The position numbers were made by a program, and so were the translations under genes. From Bosea sp. 29B (GTDB lineage Bacteria; Pseudomonadota; Alphaproteobacteria; Rhizobiales; Beijerinckiaceae): a DNA stretch of 64,000 bases. The DNA lies in NCBI RefSeq assembly GCF_902506165.1, contig NZ_LR733817.1, forward strand, positions 1,534,255-1,598,254, given 5' to 3'. Below the pieces are notes generated by a model. That model was not told the DNA's origin. It saw only the letters and a list, made by a program, of their open reading frames with translations, and did not search any database. Positions 8,205 through 17,710 of the stretch are shown here, one piece after another (positions within the stretch are counted from its first letter, which is position 1; each line of letters opens with the position of its first letter).

Positions 8205-10088
8205 ATGAACATTCTCGAGATCAACGACCTCCGGATCGGCTTCACCATCCATGGCTTCGCTCGCGATGTCGTGAAGGGCGTCGATTTCCGCATTCCGGCC
8301 GGCAAGACGGTGGCGCTCGTCGGCGAGTCCGGCTCCGGCAAGTCGGTGATCTCGCAGGCGATCATGGGGCTCCTGCCGCGGGCCGGCGCGGTTACCGGCG
8401 GAAGCATCCTGTTCCGCGACCCGCAGACGCCTGGCGCCGTCACCGACATCGCCGGCCTGCCGGCCGAGGGCAAGGAGATCCGCGACCTGCGCGGCGGGCG
8501 CATCGGCATGATCTTCCAGGAACCGATGTCCTCGCTCTCGCCGGTCCACACCATCGGCAACCAGATCGAGGAGGCGCTGCAACTGCACCGGCCGATGCCG
8601 AAGCCGCAGGCGCGCGAGCTGATCGAGGCAATGCTGAAGCGCGTCGGCTTCAGGGACCCGGCCCGCGCTTATGATTTCTACTCCTTCGAGCTCTCCGGCG
8701 GCCTGCGCCAGCGCGCCATGCTCGCCATGGCGCTGATCTGCCAGCCCGCGCTGCTGATCGCCGACGAGCCGACGACAGCGCTAGACGTCACCATCCAGGC
8801 CCAGGTGCTCGACCTGATGCGCGATCTCCAGGCCGAAATGGGCATGGCGATCCTGCTGATCACCCATGATCTCGGCGTCGTCGCCAACATGGCCGACGAG
8901 GTCGTGGTGATCTACCATGGCGAGATCATGGAGAGCGGCCCGGCCGAGGACATCTTCCGCCGCCCGCAGCACCCCTATCTCAAGGCGCTGCTCAAGGCCT
9001 CGCCGCATTTCGACATGCAGGAGGGCGAGCGGCTTGTCGCCCTGCGCGAGGCGCGCCCGCGCGTGCCGGCCGCGCCGAAACCGGCGCCGCCGCCGCAAAG
9101 CCGCGATCAGCAGGCACCGCTGCTGGCGGTTCGCAACGTCCACAAGACCTATACGACCCATTCGAGCCGCTTCTTCGGCAAGGGTACGACTTCGACCGTG
9201 ACCGCCGTCAACGATGTCAGCTTCGACATCGAGCGCGGCGAATGCCTCGGACTGGTCGGCGAGAGCGGCTGCGGCAAGACCACGCTCAGCAAGCTGATCA
9301 TGCGGGCGCTGACACCGGATTCAGGCGAGATCCGCTTCGACGACGGCAAGGACTGCATCGACCTCCTCTCGCTGCAGGGCGAGGCGCTGCGCCGCTTCCG
9401 CCCCAAGCTGCAGATGATCTTCCAGGACCCGGTCTCGTCATTGTCGCCGCGCATGACCGTGATGAACCTCCTGCGCGAGCCCCTCGTCATCCACGAGCGC
9501 GGCGACGGCGCCGAGCAGAAGGCTCGCGTCAAGGCCCTGATGGACGATGTCGGGCTCGATCAGCGCTTCCTTTCGCGTTATCCGCACTCCTTCTCCGGCG
9601 GCCAGCGCCAGCGCATCGGCATCGCCCGCGCGCTCGCGCTCGATCCGGAGCTGATTATCTGCGACGAGCCGGTCTCGGCGCTCGACGTCTCCGTCCAGGC
9701 GCAGATCCTCAACCTGCTCAAGGACCTGCAGGCCGAACGCGGCCTGACCTTCCTGTTCATCTCGCACAATCTCGCCGTGGTGAACTACATGGCCGACCGC
9801 ATCGCGGTGATGGCGAACGGGCGCATCGTCGAGCTCGCACCGCGCCATACGCTCTTTACCGCACCGGTCCACCCCTACACCAAGGCGCTGCTGAAATCGG
9901 TGCCCTTCGCCGATCTCGACCGCAAGCTCGACTTCAAGCTGGCTGCGCCCGGCGGCGCCTCCGACACCCGCCATTGGCCGGCCTCCTTCAAGCCCGACGC
10001 TCAAGGCGAGCCGCTCGCCCATCTCGATCTCGGGGCCGGTCATCTCGTCCTCGCCAAGCCCGGTGCCGATGTCAGGGAGCTCGCCTGA
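8205..10088 (+). CDS. Dual-ATPase subunit of a peptide-type ABC importer
   Basis: 627 residues holding two fused oligopeptide-type ATPase domains, as in YejF or GsiA (DppD plus DppF in one chain). The first has Walker A GESGSGKS (about 40-47) and an LSGG signature at about 163. The second has GESGCGKT (about 352-359) and an FSGGQRQR signature at about 463. Both have intact Walker B ADEP/CDEP segments and switch histidines, so both look active. Each domain ends in the [16 protein letters not shown] segment of the OppD/OppF family. It is the first gene of a four-gene unit, and its TGA overlaps the ATG of the binding protein. It powers uptake of a peptide- or oligosaccharide-like solute; the substrate is unknown. 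Confidence 0.93.
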   Translation: MNILEINDLRIGFTIHGFARDVVKGVDFRIPAGKTVALVGESGSGKSVISQAIMGLLPRAGAVTGGSILFRDPQTPGAVTDIAGLPAEGKEIRDLRGGRIGMIFQEPMSSLSPVHTIGNQIEEALQLHRPMPKPQARELIEAMLKRVGFRDPARAYDFYSFELSGGLRQRAMLAMALICQPALLIADEPTTALDVTIQAQVLDLMRDLQAEMGMAILLITHDLGVVANMADEVVVIYHGEIMESGPAEDIFRRPQHPYLKALLKASPHFDMQEGERLVALREARPRVPAAPKPAPPPQSRDQQAPLLAVRNVHKTYTTHSSRFFGKGTTSTVTAVNDVSFDIERGECLGLVGESGCGKTTLSKLIMRALTPDSGEIRFDDGKDCIDLLSLQGEALRRFRPKLQMIFQDPVSSLSPRMTVMNLLREPLVIHERGDGAEQKARVKALMDDVGLDQRFLSRYPHSFSGGQRQRIGIARALALDPELIICDEPVSALDVSVQAQILNLLKDLQAERGLTFLFISHNLAVVNYMADRIAVMANGRIVELAPRHTLFTAPVHPYTKALLKSVPFADLDRKLDFKLAAPGGASDTRHWPASFKPDAQGEPLAHLDLGAGHLVLAKPGADVRELA

Positions 10089-12001
10089 TGCGGATCGCGC
10101 GCCGGAGCTTTCTCCTCGGGACGGGCGCCGCCCTCCTTGCACCGCGGCTCGGCCTCGCCGGCGTCGAGACACTAATCGACAGCCCGGCGCTCGCCGCCAA
10201 GGTCACGGCCGGCGAACTGCCTGGTCTTGCCGAGCGCCTGCCGAAATCGCCACGACTGATCAACGTGGCGGCGATGGGCCGCGCGCCCGGCAGGCACGGC
10301 GGCACCATGCGCATGCTGATGGGCGACCAGCGCGATATCCGCATGATGACGATCTATGGCTACACCCGTCTCGTCGTCTACGACGACAAGCTCGAGCTGG
10401 CGCCCGATCTGCTGGAGAGTTTCGAGGTCGAGCGCGGCCGCGTCTTCACCTTGCGGCTGCGGGCCGGCCACCGTTGGTCCGACGGCCACCCCTTCACCGC
10501 CGAGGATTTCCGCTATTGGTGGGAGGACGTCGCCAACAACAAGCGGCTCTCGCCGGGCGGGCCGCCGCAGGCGATGGTGATCTCCGGCCAGCCCTGCCGC
10601 TTCGAGATCCTCGACGAGCTGACGCTGCGCTACAGCTGGGCCGAGCCGAATCCGGTCTTCCTGCCTGCGCTCGCCGGCGCCCAGCCGCTCTATATCGCCA
10701 TGCCGGCGCATTACCTGAAGCAGTTCCACCAGCGCTATGCCGGCAAGGAGGAGCTGGAGCAGAAGATCAAGAACGGTCGGGTCAAGGACTGGGGCTCGCT
10801 GCACGAGCGCTTCTCGCGCCAATACCGGCCAGAGAACCCCGATCTGCCGACGCTCGACCCCTGGCGCAATACCACGTCGATCCCGGCCGAGCGTTTCACC
10901 TTCGTTCGCAACCCCTATTTCCACCGGGTCGACGAGAACGGTCGGCAGCTCCCCTATGTCGACGAGGTCACGCTGACTATCGGCAGTTCGGCGCTGATCC
11001 CGGCCAAGACCGCAGCCGGAGAGACCGACCTGCAAGCCCGCTATCTGCGCTTCGAGGACTATACCTTTCTCAAGGGCGCTTCGAAGCGGATGAATTTCGA
11101 GGTCAGGCTGTGGAAGCGGGCCGAGGGCGCCTCATTCGCGCTGATGCCCAATCTCAACGCGATCGATCCGATCTGGCGCGACCTCAACCGCGATGTGCGC
11201 TATCGCCGTGCACTCTCGCTCGCGATCAATCGCCGCGACATCAACCGGGTCATCTACTTCGGGCTCGCCAAGGAGAGCGGCAACACCGCTTTGCCCGAGA
11301 GTCCGCTCTATGATGCGGCGCTGGCGCAGCTCAACATGACGCCGGATCTCGCCGAGGCCAACCGCCTGCTCGACGAGATCGGCTTGTCCAAGCGTGACGG
11401 CGAGAAGATCCGCCAGTTCCCGGATGGGCGACGCCTGGAATTCACCATCGAGACCGCTGGCGCCTCGACCGAGGAGACCGACATCCTCGACCTGATCAAG
11501 CAGGATTTCATCGCGATCGGCATCAAGATCCACCCGCGCTCGAGCCAGCTCGATGTCTTCCGCCGCCGCATCCTCGCCGGCCAGACGATCATGTCCGGCT
11601 GGACCGGAATGGACAACGCGCTGGTCGCGGCCGAAATGGAACCGGACGCGCTGGCGCCCACCTCGCCCGCCCAGTTCAACTGGCCGCGCTGGGGCCAGTA
11701 TTTCGAGAGCGGTGGCCGCGAAGGCGAAGCGCCCGACAGTCCGGAGGCAAAGGAACTCGTTGCGCTCTACAAAGCCTGGCGGCACTCAGCGACCCATCAG
11801 GAGCGCCGGGAAATCTGGCAGACGATGCTGAAGATCAACGCCGAACAATTGTTCACGATCGGCGTGGTCAACGCCACGCTGCAGCCGGTCGTGGTCGCCA
11901 AGACGCTACGCAATCTGCCTGAAAATGGCCTCTACAGCTTCGAGCCGGGCGCCTTCTTCGGCCGCTACATGCCGGACACGTTCTGGTTCGAGGGGAAATA
12001 G
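10088..12001 (+). CDS. Periplasmic solute-binding protein, family 5 (peptide/DppA type)
   Basis: 637 residues. The start ATG shares an A with the TGA of the ATPase gene. The N-terminus [17 protein letters not shown] is a twin-arginine-type signal (RRSFLLG), so export may be folded through Tat. The body follows the SBP family 5 pattern, with FTLRLRAGHRWSDGHPFTAEDF (in a stretch of the first 150 residues) and a later block of regular family residues on conserved proline-rich loops such as PLYIAMPAHYL. It is longer than DppA (about 530), like the binding proteins of several rhizobial oligopeptide or oligosaccharide importers. It delivers the solute to the two permeases encoded directly downstream. 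Confidence 0.9.
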   Translation: MRIARRSFLLGTGAALLAPRLGLAGVETLIDSPALAAKVTAGELPGLAERLPKSPRLINVAAMGRAPGRHGGTMRMLMGDQRDIRMMTIYGYTRLVVYDDKLELAPDLLESFEVERGRVFTLRLRAGHRWSDGHPFTAEDFRYWWEDVANNKRLSPGGPPQAMVISGQPCRFEILDELTLRYSWAEPNPVFLPALAGAQPLYIAMPAHYLKQFHQRYAGKEELEQKIKNGRVKDWGSLHERFSRQYRPENPDLPTLDPWRNTTSIPAERFTFVRNPYFHRVDENGRQLPYVDEVTLTIGSSALIPAKTAAGETDLQARYLRFEDYTFLKGASKRMNFEVRLWKRAEGASFALMPNLNAIDPIWRDLNRDVRYRRALSLAINRRDINRVIYFGLAKESGNTALPESPLYDAALAQLNMTPDLAEANRLLDEIGLSKRDGEKIRQFPDGRRLEFTIETAGASTEETDILDLIKQDFIAIGIKIHPRSSQLDVFRRRILAGQTIMSGWTGMDNALVAAEMEPDALAPTSPAQFNWPRWGQYFESGGREGEAPDSPEAKELVALYKAWRHSATHQERREIWQTMLKINAEQLFTIGVVNATLQPVVVAKTLRNLPENGLYSFEPGAFFGRYMPDTFWFEGK

Positions 12002-12003
12002 CC

Positions 12004-13005
12004 GTGCTGCTGAAGTACATCTTCAAGCGCATCCTGGTGATGATCCCGACGCTGTTCGTCACCAGCGTCCTGATCTTCACCGTGATCAACCTCCCCGAGG
12101 GCGACTATTTCGAGACGATGGTCGCCGAGATGCAGGCCCAGGGCGAGAAGGCGGATATGAGCCGCGTCGAGTTCCTGAAGAAGGAATACGGCTTCGACAA
12201 GCCACCGGCCGAGCGCTATTTCTGGTGGGTCACCGGCCTTCTGCGCGGCGATATGGGCTATTCCTTCGAGTACCAGTTGCCGGTGCGCGACATCGTCGGC
12301 GACCGCCTGTTGCTGACCATGGTGGTCTCCTTCTTCACCATCATCTTCACCTGGATCGTCGCTTTTCCGATCGGCATCTACTCAGCGACGCACCAGTACA
12401 GCTGGGGCGATTACGGCCTCACCTTCATCGGCATGCTCGGCCTCGCCATACCGCATTTCCTGCTGGCGCTGATCTTTCTCTATTTCGCCAATATCTGGTT
12501 CGGCACCTCGATCGGCGGCCTGGTCGACCCGCAATATCTCAACCAGCCGATGAGCTGGGCCAAGTTCAAGTCGGTGCTGGAGCACCTCTGGATTCCGGTG
12601 ATCATCATCGGCGCCGGCGGCACCGCCGGCATGATCCGCAAGCTGCGCGCCAACCTGCTCGACGAACTGCAGAAGCAGTACTACGTCACCGCCCGCGCAA
12701 AGGGCCTGCCGCCGGGCAAGGCGCTGCGCAAATATCCGCTGCGCATGGCGCTCAACTTCTTCATCTCGGATATCGGCGACATCCTGCCCTCGATCGTCTC
12801 CGGCGCCGAGATCGTCGCGATCGTGCTCTCGCTGCAGACCACCGGCCCGCTGCTGATCCGGGCGCTGCAGAGCCAGGACATGTACCTCGCCGGCTCCTTC
12901 CTGATGTTCCTGTCCTTCCTGACCGTGATCGGCGTGCTGATCTCCGACATCGCGCTCGCCATTCTCGATCCGCGCATCCGCCTGCAGGGGACGGCGACCA
13001 AGTGA
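12004..13005 (+). CDS. ABC importer permease, DppB type
   Basis: 333 residues starting at GTG, two bases after the binding-protein stop, with a GAGGGG ribosome site just before. The N-terminal MLLKYIFKRILVMIPTLF helix and the six membrane segments are typical of DppB-family permeases. The cytoplasmic coupling loop (ARAKGLPPGKALRKY, about 230-245) matches the family EAA-type loop that docks on the ATPase. A large periplasmic segment between helices 1 and 2 contains charged residues, as in long-form DppB proteins. It forms the channel with the DppC-type partner that follows. Confidence 0.92.
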   Translation: MLLKYIFKRILVMIPTLFVTSVLIFTVINLPEGDYFETMVAEMQAQGEKADMSRVEFLKKEYGFDKPPAERYFWWVTGLLRGDMGYSFEYQLPVRDIVGDRLLLTMVVSFFTIIFTWIVAFPIGIYSATHQYSWGDYGLTFIGMLGLAIPHFLLALIFLYFANIWFGTSIGGLVDPQYLNQPMSWAKFKSVLEHLWIPVIIIGAGGTAGMIRKLRANLLDELQKQYYVTARAKGLPPGKALRKYPLRMALNFFISDIGDILPSIVSGAEIVAIVLSLQTTGPLLIRALQSQDMYLAGSFLMFLSFLTVIGVLISDIALAILDPRIRLQGTATK

Positions 13006-13007
13006 CG

Positions 13008-14180
13008 ATGCCTCCCGCCCCACAGGCTTCCGAGCCGCTGCCGCATCGCTGGTCGACCGCGCCGTTCGAGCCCTATGCGATCGAGAAGATGTCGCCCGAG
13101 CAGGAGCGGGTCTATCTCGCGCCGCAATGGAAGCTGATGTGGTGGAAATTCCGCAAGCACAGGCTCGCGGTGATCTCCGGCGTCGTCATCCTGCTGATGT
13201 ACCTGTCGGTCGCGATCTGCGAGTTCCTGGCGCCCTATCACTACACGACGCGCAACACCGACTTCATCCGCGCCCCGCGGCAGGAGCTGCATCTCTTCCA
13301 CGAGGGCAGCTTCGTCGGGCCCTTCGTCTATCCGTATGTCCAGCGCCTCAACATGGAGAACCTGAAGCGCGAATATGACGTCGACGAAACCAGGCCGCAG
13401 AAGCTCCGCTTCTTCTGCCGCGCCGACAATTACGAGTTCTGGGGCCTCATCCCCGGCAATCTCCACCTGATCTGCCCGCCCGAGGGCGGCACGCTCTATC
13501 TGCTCGGCACCGACCGGCTCGGGCGCGACATGTTCTCGCGCATCCTCTATGGCGGGCGGATCTCGCTGACCATCGGCCTGCTCGGCGTCAGCGTCTCCTT
13601 CGTGCTCGGCATCATCATCGGCGGCATCGCCGGCTACTATGGCGGCAAGGTCGATCTCATCGTCCAGCGCGTCATCGAGATCGTGCAGTCGCTGCCGCAT
13701 ATCCCGCTCTGGCTTGCGCTGGGGGCGATCATGCCGCCCTCCTGGAGCCCGTTGCTGGTCTATTTCGGCATCACCGTGATCCTCGGGCTGATGGACTGGA
13801 CCGGGCTCGCCCGCGCCGTCCGCTCGAAACTGCTGGCGCTGCGCGAGGAGGATTATGTCGTCGCCGCCCAGCTGATGGGCGCCAAGCCGGCCCGCATCAT
13901 CGGCCTGCATCTCGTGCCCGGCTTCATGAGCCATCTCATCGCCGCCGCGACGATCACCATTCCCAAGACGATCCTTGGCGAGACTGCGCTGTCCTTCCTC
14001 GGCCTCGGCCTGCGCCCCCCGATCACCAGCTGGGGCGTGATGCTGAACGAAGCGCAGAACATCAACGTCGTCGCGCTCTATCCTTGGCTGCTCTACCCTT
14101 GCGTCCCGGTGATCGTCATCATCCTCGCCTTCAACTTCCTCGGCGACGGCCTGCGCGATGCGGCCGATCCGTATCGCTGA
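13008..14180 (+). CDS. ABC importer permease, DppC type, with periplasmic insertion
   Basis: 390 residues. The start is ATG two bases past the stop of the DppB-type gene. A GTG at 13002 overlapping that stop would add two residues and is also possible. After the first membrane helix (about 50-70) there is an insert of some 100 residues before the conserved LGTDRLGRDMFSRILYG entry into the permease core; this longer architecture recalls YejE-like rather than classical DppC proteins. The coupling loop AAQLMGAKPARIIGLHLVP and the closing LGDGLRDAADPYR are family signatures. It is the last transporter gene, followed 29 bases later by a glycosyltransferase. Confidence 0.92.
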   Translation: MPPAPQASEPLPHRWSTAPFEPYAIEKMSPEQERVYLAPQWKLMWWKFRKHRLAVISGVVILLMYLSVAICEFLAPYHYTTRNTDFIRAPRQELHLFHEGSFVGPFVYPYVQRLNMENLKREYDVDETRPQKLRFFCRADNYEFWGLIPGNLHLICPPEGGTLYLLGTDRLGRDMFSRILYGGRISLTIGLLGVSVSFVLGIIIGGIAGYYGGKVDLIVQRVIEIVQSLPHIPLWLALGAIMPPSWSPLLVYFGITVILGLMDWTGLARAVRSKLLALREEDYVVAAQLMGAKPARIIGLHLVPGFMSHLIAAATITIPKTILGETALSFLGLGLRPPITSWGVMLNEAQNINVVALYPWLLYPCVPVIVIILAFNFLGDGLRDAADPYR

Positions 14181-14209
14181 AGCTCGCTCGCCCATCGCAA
14201 GACCAACCC

Positions 14210-15349
14210 GTGAAGATCGCTTTCCACACGCCGCTGAACCGCTATGGCGACGGCGCCCCCTCCGGCGACCGGCTGATGGCGCGCCAGCTGGTGACGCTGC
14301 TGGAAGATCTCGTCCATGCTGTCGAGATCGTCCCGGCCGAGCGCAGCTTCATGCGCGAGCCCGACCCGGTGCTGCTCGCAGCTCACAAAAAAGCAGCGCA
14401 AGACGTGATCGCGGCGCTGACTGAGCGTTGGCAGGCGCCGAAAGCCCGGCCCGACCTGTTCTTCACCTATCACTGCCACTACCGCGCCCCGGACCTGATC
14501 GGCCCAGCCCTGGTCGAGCACTTCGCCCTGCCCTACCTGATTGCCGAAGCCAGCGATGCGCAGAAGCGCTTCACCGGCCCCTGGGCCGAGGCGGCGGCGC
14601 TCGCCCGCGAGGCGATCCTGCGCGCCGATCTGCATCTCTGCATGACCGAGCGCGACCGCGAAGGCCTGAGCCGGCTCGTCCCCGAGCCTGAGCGCCTGGT
14701 CGACCTGCCACCCTTCCTGCTCGGTGTCGAAGACGTTCCGGAGCACTCTGTCGCGCCTCGCGAGGGGAACGAACCGGTGCGCCTGATCGCCGTCGCGATG
14801 ATGCGCCAGGGCAACAAGGCCGCCTGCTACCTCTTCCTCGCCCGCACGCTTGCCCACATCGCCGACCTGCCCTGGACACTGACGCTGATCGGCGATGGCC
14901 CCGAGCGTTCCGTCATCGAAGCCGCCTTTGCCGGCTTTCCGCCCGGTCGCATCCGCTTTCTCGGGCGGCGCGAGCGCGCCGAGATCCTCGCCGAACTCGC
15001 GACGCACGACCTCTTCGTCTGGCCGGGTCTGAACGAGGCCTACGGCGTCGTCTATCTCGAAGCGCAGGCGGCTGGGCTTGCCGTCGCGGCGTTGGACAGC
15101 GGCGGCGTGCCCGCCGTCGTGGCGCGCGATCGCACCGCACTACTCGCGCCTCATGGCGACGAGGCCGCGCTGGCGGCAACGATCGCGCGGCTGGTCAAAG
15201 ATTCCGGCTTACGCGCCCGCATGGGCGGGGCGGCACAATTGTTCGCGCGCCAGGAACGGAATGGCGACAGCGCCCGCAAAATCCTCGCCGGCGCGCTGGA
15301 CGCCGCCATCGCCCGGCATGGCCGCAGGGCCCCGGAGACCGTACTGTGA
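14210..15349 (+). CDS. Glycosyltransferase family 4 protein of the second glycan module
   Basis: 379 residues from a GTG start. Upstream ATG codons in frame lie inside the permease gene and are unlikely. The N-terminal VKIAFHTPLNRYGDGAPSGD is the nucleotide-sugar Rossmann opening. The C-terminal domain has LIGDGPERSVIEAAFAG and then FVWPGLNEAYGVVYLEAQAA, which contains the GT4 EX7E-like donor site with E and GVVYLEA. It probably works in the cytoplasm on a surface glycan. The stop overlaps the next start as GTGA, so the deacetylase-like gene is translationally coupled. The acceptor is unknown. Confidence 0.85.
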   Translation: MKIAFHTPLNRYGDGAPSGDRLMARQLVTLLEDLVHAVEIVPAERSFMREPDPVLLAAHKKAAQDVIAALTERWQAPKARPDLFFTYHCHYRAPDLIGPALVEHFALPYLIAEASDAQKRFTGPWAEAAALAREAILRADLHLCMTERDREGLSRLVPEPERLVDLPPFLLGVEDVPEHSVAPREGNEPVRLIAVAMMRQGNKAACYLFLARTLAHIADLPWTLTLIGDGPERSVIEAAFAGFPPGRIRFLGRRERAEILAELATHDLFVWPGLNEAYGVVYLEAQAAGLAVAALDSGGVPAVVARDRTALLAPHGDEAALAATIARLVKDSGLRARMGGAAQLFARQERNGDSARKILAGALDAAIARHGRRAPETVL

Positions 15350-16137
15350 CCGAGGATGCGCCCTGGTCCGCCCTCTTCGCCGAGCTCGACCGGTGGGTCG
15401 CCGCCGGCAAACGCCTCGATCTCTGGCTGCGCGACGACGACGCGACTGCTCCCAGCGACCAGCTCGACCGGCTCGCAGCCCTTGCCGGGCGCTTCACGAT
15501 CCCTGTGCTGCTCGCCTCGATCCCGCTGCTGGCACAGGAAGCGCTGGCGAAACGCCTCGATACCGCCCCCCTTCTCCAGCCCTGCCAGCATGGCGCCTGG
15601 CATCGCAGCTATGCCCCGGCCGGCGAGAAGAAGAACGAGTTCGGCCTGCACCGGCCGCTTCCGGAGATTCTCGCCGAGATCGCCCTCGGCCAAGAGCGCC
15701 TGCGCGAGCTGTTCGGCAGCCGCTTCCTTCCGGTCTTCGTGCCCCCTTGGAACCGCATCCATCCCGATGTCGCCGCGGAACTGCCCGGGCTCGGCTTCAC
15801 CGGCCTGTCCTGCTTCCGCAATTTCGCGCTCGGGCCGGCCGGCGGCCCTCGCCTCGTCAACACCGATCTCGACCTGATCGACTGGCACAATGGCCGCGTC
15901 GGCCGGCAGCCCGGCGACCTCCTGGCCGAGATGGTCCAAACGCTCGCCATTCGCCGCACGAGCCCGGAATCGAGCCAGCCTTTCGGCTTGCTACTGCACC
16001 ATCACGATCATGACAGCGCGGCCTGGGACTTCCTCTCGAATCTGCTGGAGCGGCTCTCCGGTCACGCAGCTGTCGCATTCTCCAGCCCCGATGCACTCTT
16101 CGGCGCTGCAACAAACTTGGCAACAGACTTGGATTGA
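15346..16137 (+). CDS. Polysaccharide-deacetylase-like protein
   Basis: 263 residues from a GTG start overlapping the GT4 stop. Features fit the NodB-like carbohydrate esterase fold: an acidic WLRDDDA (D30-D32) where NodB enzymes place the catalytic and metal Asp, CQHGAWHRSY (80-89) supplying histidines, FVPPWNRIHPDV (about 129-140), and a C-terminal LLLHHHDHDS. There is no signal peptide, so it would act in the cytoplasm, perhaps on a lipid-linked sugar intermediate made by the flanking glycosyltransferases. Similar genes sit beside glycosyltransferases in other rhizobia (recalled from general knowledge, not searched). The exact substrate is not known. Confidence 0.75.
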   Translation: MTEDAPWSALFAELDRWVAAGKRLDLWLRDDDATAPSDQLDRLAALAGRFTIPVLLASIPLLAQEALAKRLDTAPLLQPCQHGAWHRSYAPAGEKKNEFGLHRPLPEILAEIALGQERLRELFGSRFLPVFVPPWNRIHPDVAAELPGLGFTGLSCFRNFALGPAGGPRLVNTDLDLIDWHNGRVGRQPGDLLAEMVQTLAIRRTSPESSQPFGLLLHHHDHDSAAWDFLSNLLERLSGHAAVAFSSPDALFGAATNLATDLD

Positions 16138-16231
16138 CGCGCCGCCGGCGCTATGGTTTTGGCCAGTTCGGGTGCGTTCCTTGCGTCCCCCGGAGGCCAT
16201 CTGACCTTCAAGCAGAGGACGCGACGCGCGC

Positions 16232-17512
16232 ATGGGCCTCAGTCTGATCGACGATAGCGGGGTGCGCCGCCCGCCATGCAGCCCGCATGCGCCGCGCGTC
16301 CTGATCTATAGCCACGACACCTTCGGTCTCGGTCATATCCGCCGTTGCCGGGCGATCGCCAATTCGCTCGTCGCGAGCTACCCTCATATATCAGTGATCA
16401 TCGTCTCCGGCTCGTCGATGATCTCCAGTTTCCAGTTCGGCGACGGCGTCGACTATGTCCGTATTCCCGGCATCGAGAAGCAGAGCGACGGACGCTACCT
16501 GCCGCATCATCTCAATCTCGAGCTCGCCGATACGATCCGGCTGCGTACCGACCTGATCAAGCAGACGGTGCTCTCCTTCGACCCGGATATCGTCATCGTC
16601 GACAAGGAGCCGATCGGCCTGCGCGGCGAGCTCATTCCCTCGCTCGAAATCCTGCGCCGGCGCGGCGCCCGCATCGTGCTGGGTGTGCGCGACGTGCTCG
16701 ACGAGCCGGCCAAGTTGCATGAGGAGTGGCGCCAGAGCGGCGCGCTCGACGCGCTCGCCACCATCTATGACGACATCTGGGTCTACGGGCTGGACAGCAT
16801 CTACCGGCCGCTCGACGGACTGCCGAACCAGCACCTCTTCGCTAGCAAGATCCGCTATACCGGCTATCTCAAGCGCGCCGTGCCCTCGCCCATGCCGCCG
16901 AACCGGCATCCGCGCATCACCAAGGGCCCGTTCATCCTGGTGACGCCCGGCGGCGGCGGGGACGGCGCCGGCGTGATCGACTGGGTGATCTCGGCCTATG
17001 AGACCGACCCGACCATCGAGTTGCCGGCGCTGATCGTCTTCGGCCCATTCATGTCGCGTGAGAAGCGCAAGGAGTTCACCGAGCGCATCGCCAAGCTGCC
17101 GAAGCTGGAAAGCATCGGCTTCGAGCCGCGTCTCGAACTCTTGATGAACCGCGCCCACTGCGTCGTTGCCATGGGCGGCTACAATACCTTCTGCGAGATC
17201 CTCTCCTTCGACAAGCCGGCGCTGATCGTGCCGCGCGTCCGGCCTCGTCTCGAGCAGGCTATCCGGGCCGAGCGCGCCGACAGCCTGCGCCTGATCGACG
17301 TGCTGTTCGACCCGACCCAGACCGGCGCGAGCGCCCGCGATCCCTGGCAGATGGCCAAGGCGCTGCACGCGCTGCCCAAGCGCCTGCCGCCCTCGCAAGC
17401 CTTCCTGCCGGACCTGCTCGACGGGCTGCCGGCGATCAATCGGGCGCTGGCCGACGATCTCTCACCGCCGGTCCGTGGCCGGGCGCTGGCGCAGAACGCC
17501 GCCGCCGGCTAG
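16232..17512 (+). CDS. Glycosyltransferase, MurG-like (COG4671 type)
   Basis: 426 residues. The N-terminal SHDTFGLGHIRRCRAIANSL (about 27-46) is the donor-fold glycine-histidine motif of this family. TPGGGGDGAGVIDW (about 236-249) and VAMGGYNTFCEILS (about 312-325) are the C-domain donor-binding loops that correspond to the GGS/GG-N-T segments of MurG. It lies 94 bases after the deacetylase-like gene and is probably in the same transcript. It is a likely paralogue of the truncated gene at the left edge, so the window holds two copies of a GT4 plus MurG-like pair. Activity is presumed to be sugar transfer during surface glycan assembly. Confidence 0.85.
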   Translation: MGLSLIDDSGVRRPPCSPHAPRVLIYSHDTFGLGHIRRCRAIANSLVASYPHISVIIVSGSSMISSFQFGDGVDYVRIPGIEKQSDGRYLPHHLNLELADTIRLRTDLIKQTVLSFDPDIVIVDKEPIGLRGELIPSLEILRRRGARIVLGVRDVLDEPAKLHEEWRQSGALDALATIYDDIWVYGLDSIYRPLDGLPNQHLFASKIRYTGYLKRAVPSPMPPNRHPRITKGPFILVTPGGGGDGAGVIDWVISAYETDPTIELPALIVFGPFMSREKRKEFTERIAKLPKLESIGFEPRLELLMNRAHCVVAMGGYNTFCEILSFDKPALIVPRVRPRLEQAIRAERADSLRLIDVLFDPTQTGASARDPWQMAKALHALPKRLPPSQAFLPDLLDGLPAINRALADDLSPPVRGRALAQNAAAG

Positions 17513-17612
17513 AGCATTTTCGAGCGAAGTGGATACCGGTTCGCGTGAAGAAAATGCGATGAATAGAACTTGACCCTGCCTGCGCTTCGGAGAAGCGCAG
17601 GCAGGGTCAAGT
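17513..17612. repeat. Two adjacent intergenic palindromes
   Basis: The first element (about 17514-17558) begins GAGCATTTTCGAGCGAAG and ends GTGAAGAAAATGCG, with GCATTTTC pairing to GAAAATGC and GCGAA to TTCGC. I recognise it as a dispersed intergenic repeat type of Hyphomicrobiales genomes. Directly after it, 17568-17612 is a perfect 21-base inverted repeat around a three-base GGA loop. It has no T-run, so it is not a classic terminator, although it could still stop or stabilise the glycan-module mRNA. Confidence 0.75.
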
Positions 17613-17710
17613 CGGAAAAGGCGACTCCGCCGCGCTATTGCGCGCAAGGCGTGATGGACAGGGCCCGCGAAGCTCATAATATATCAGGAGCTTTGCCGGG
17701 AGACGCCGCC

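Noticed and set aside
12681..14195. Minus-strand open frame of 504 codons opposite the peptide permeases
   Set aside because: The plus-strand permeases are clear. The acidic, Glu/Asp/His-rich translation is an antisense artefact.
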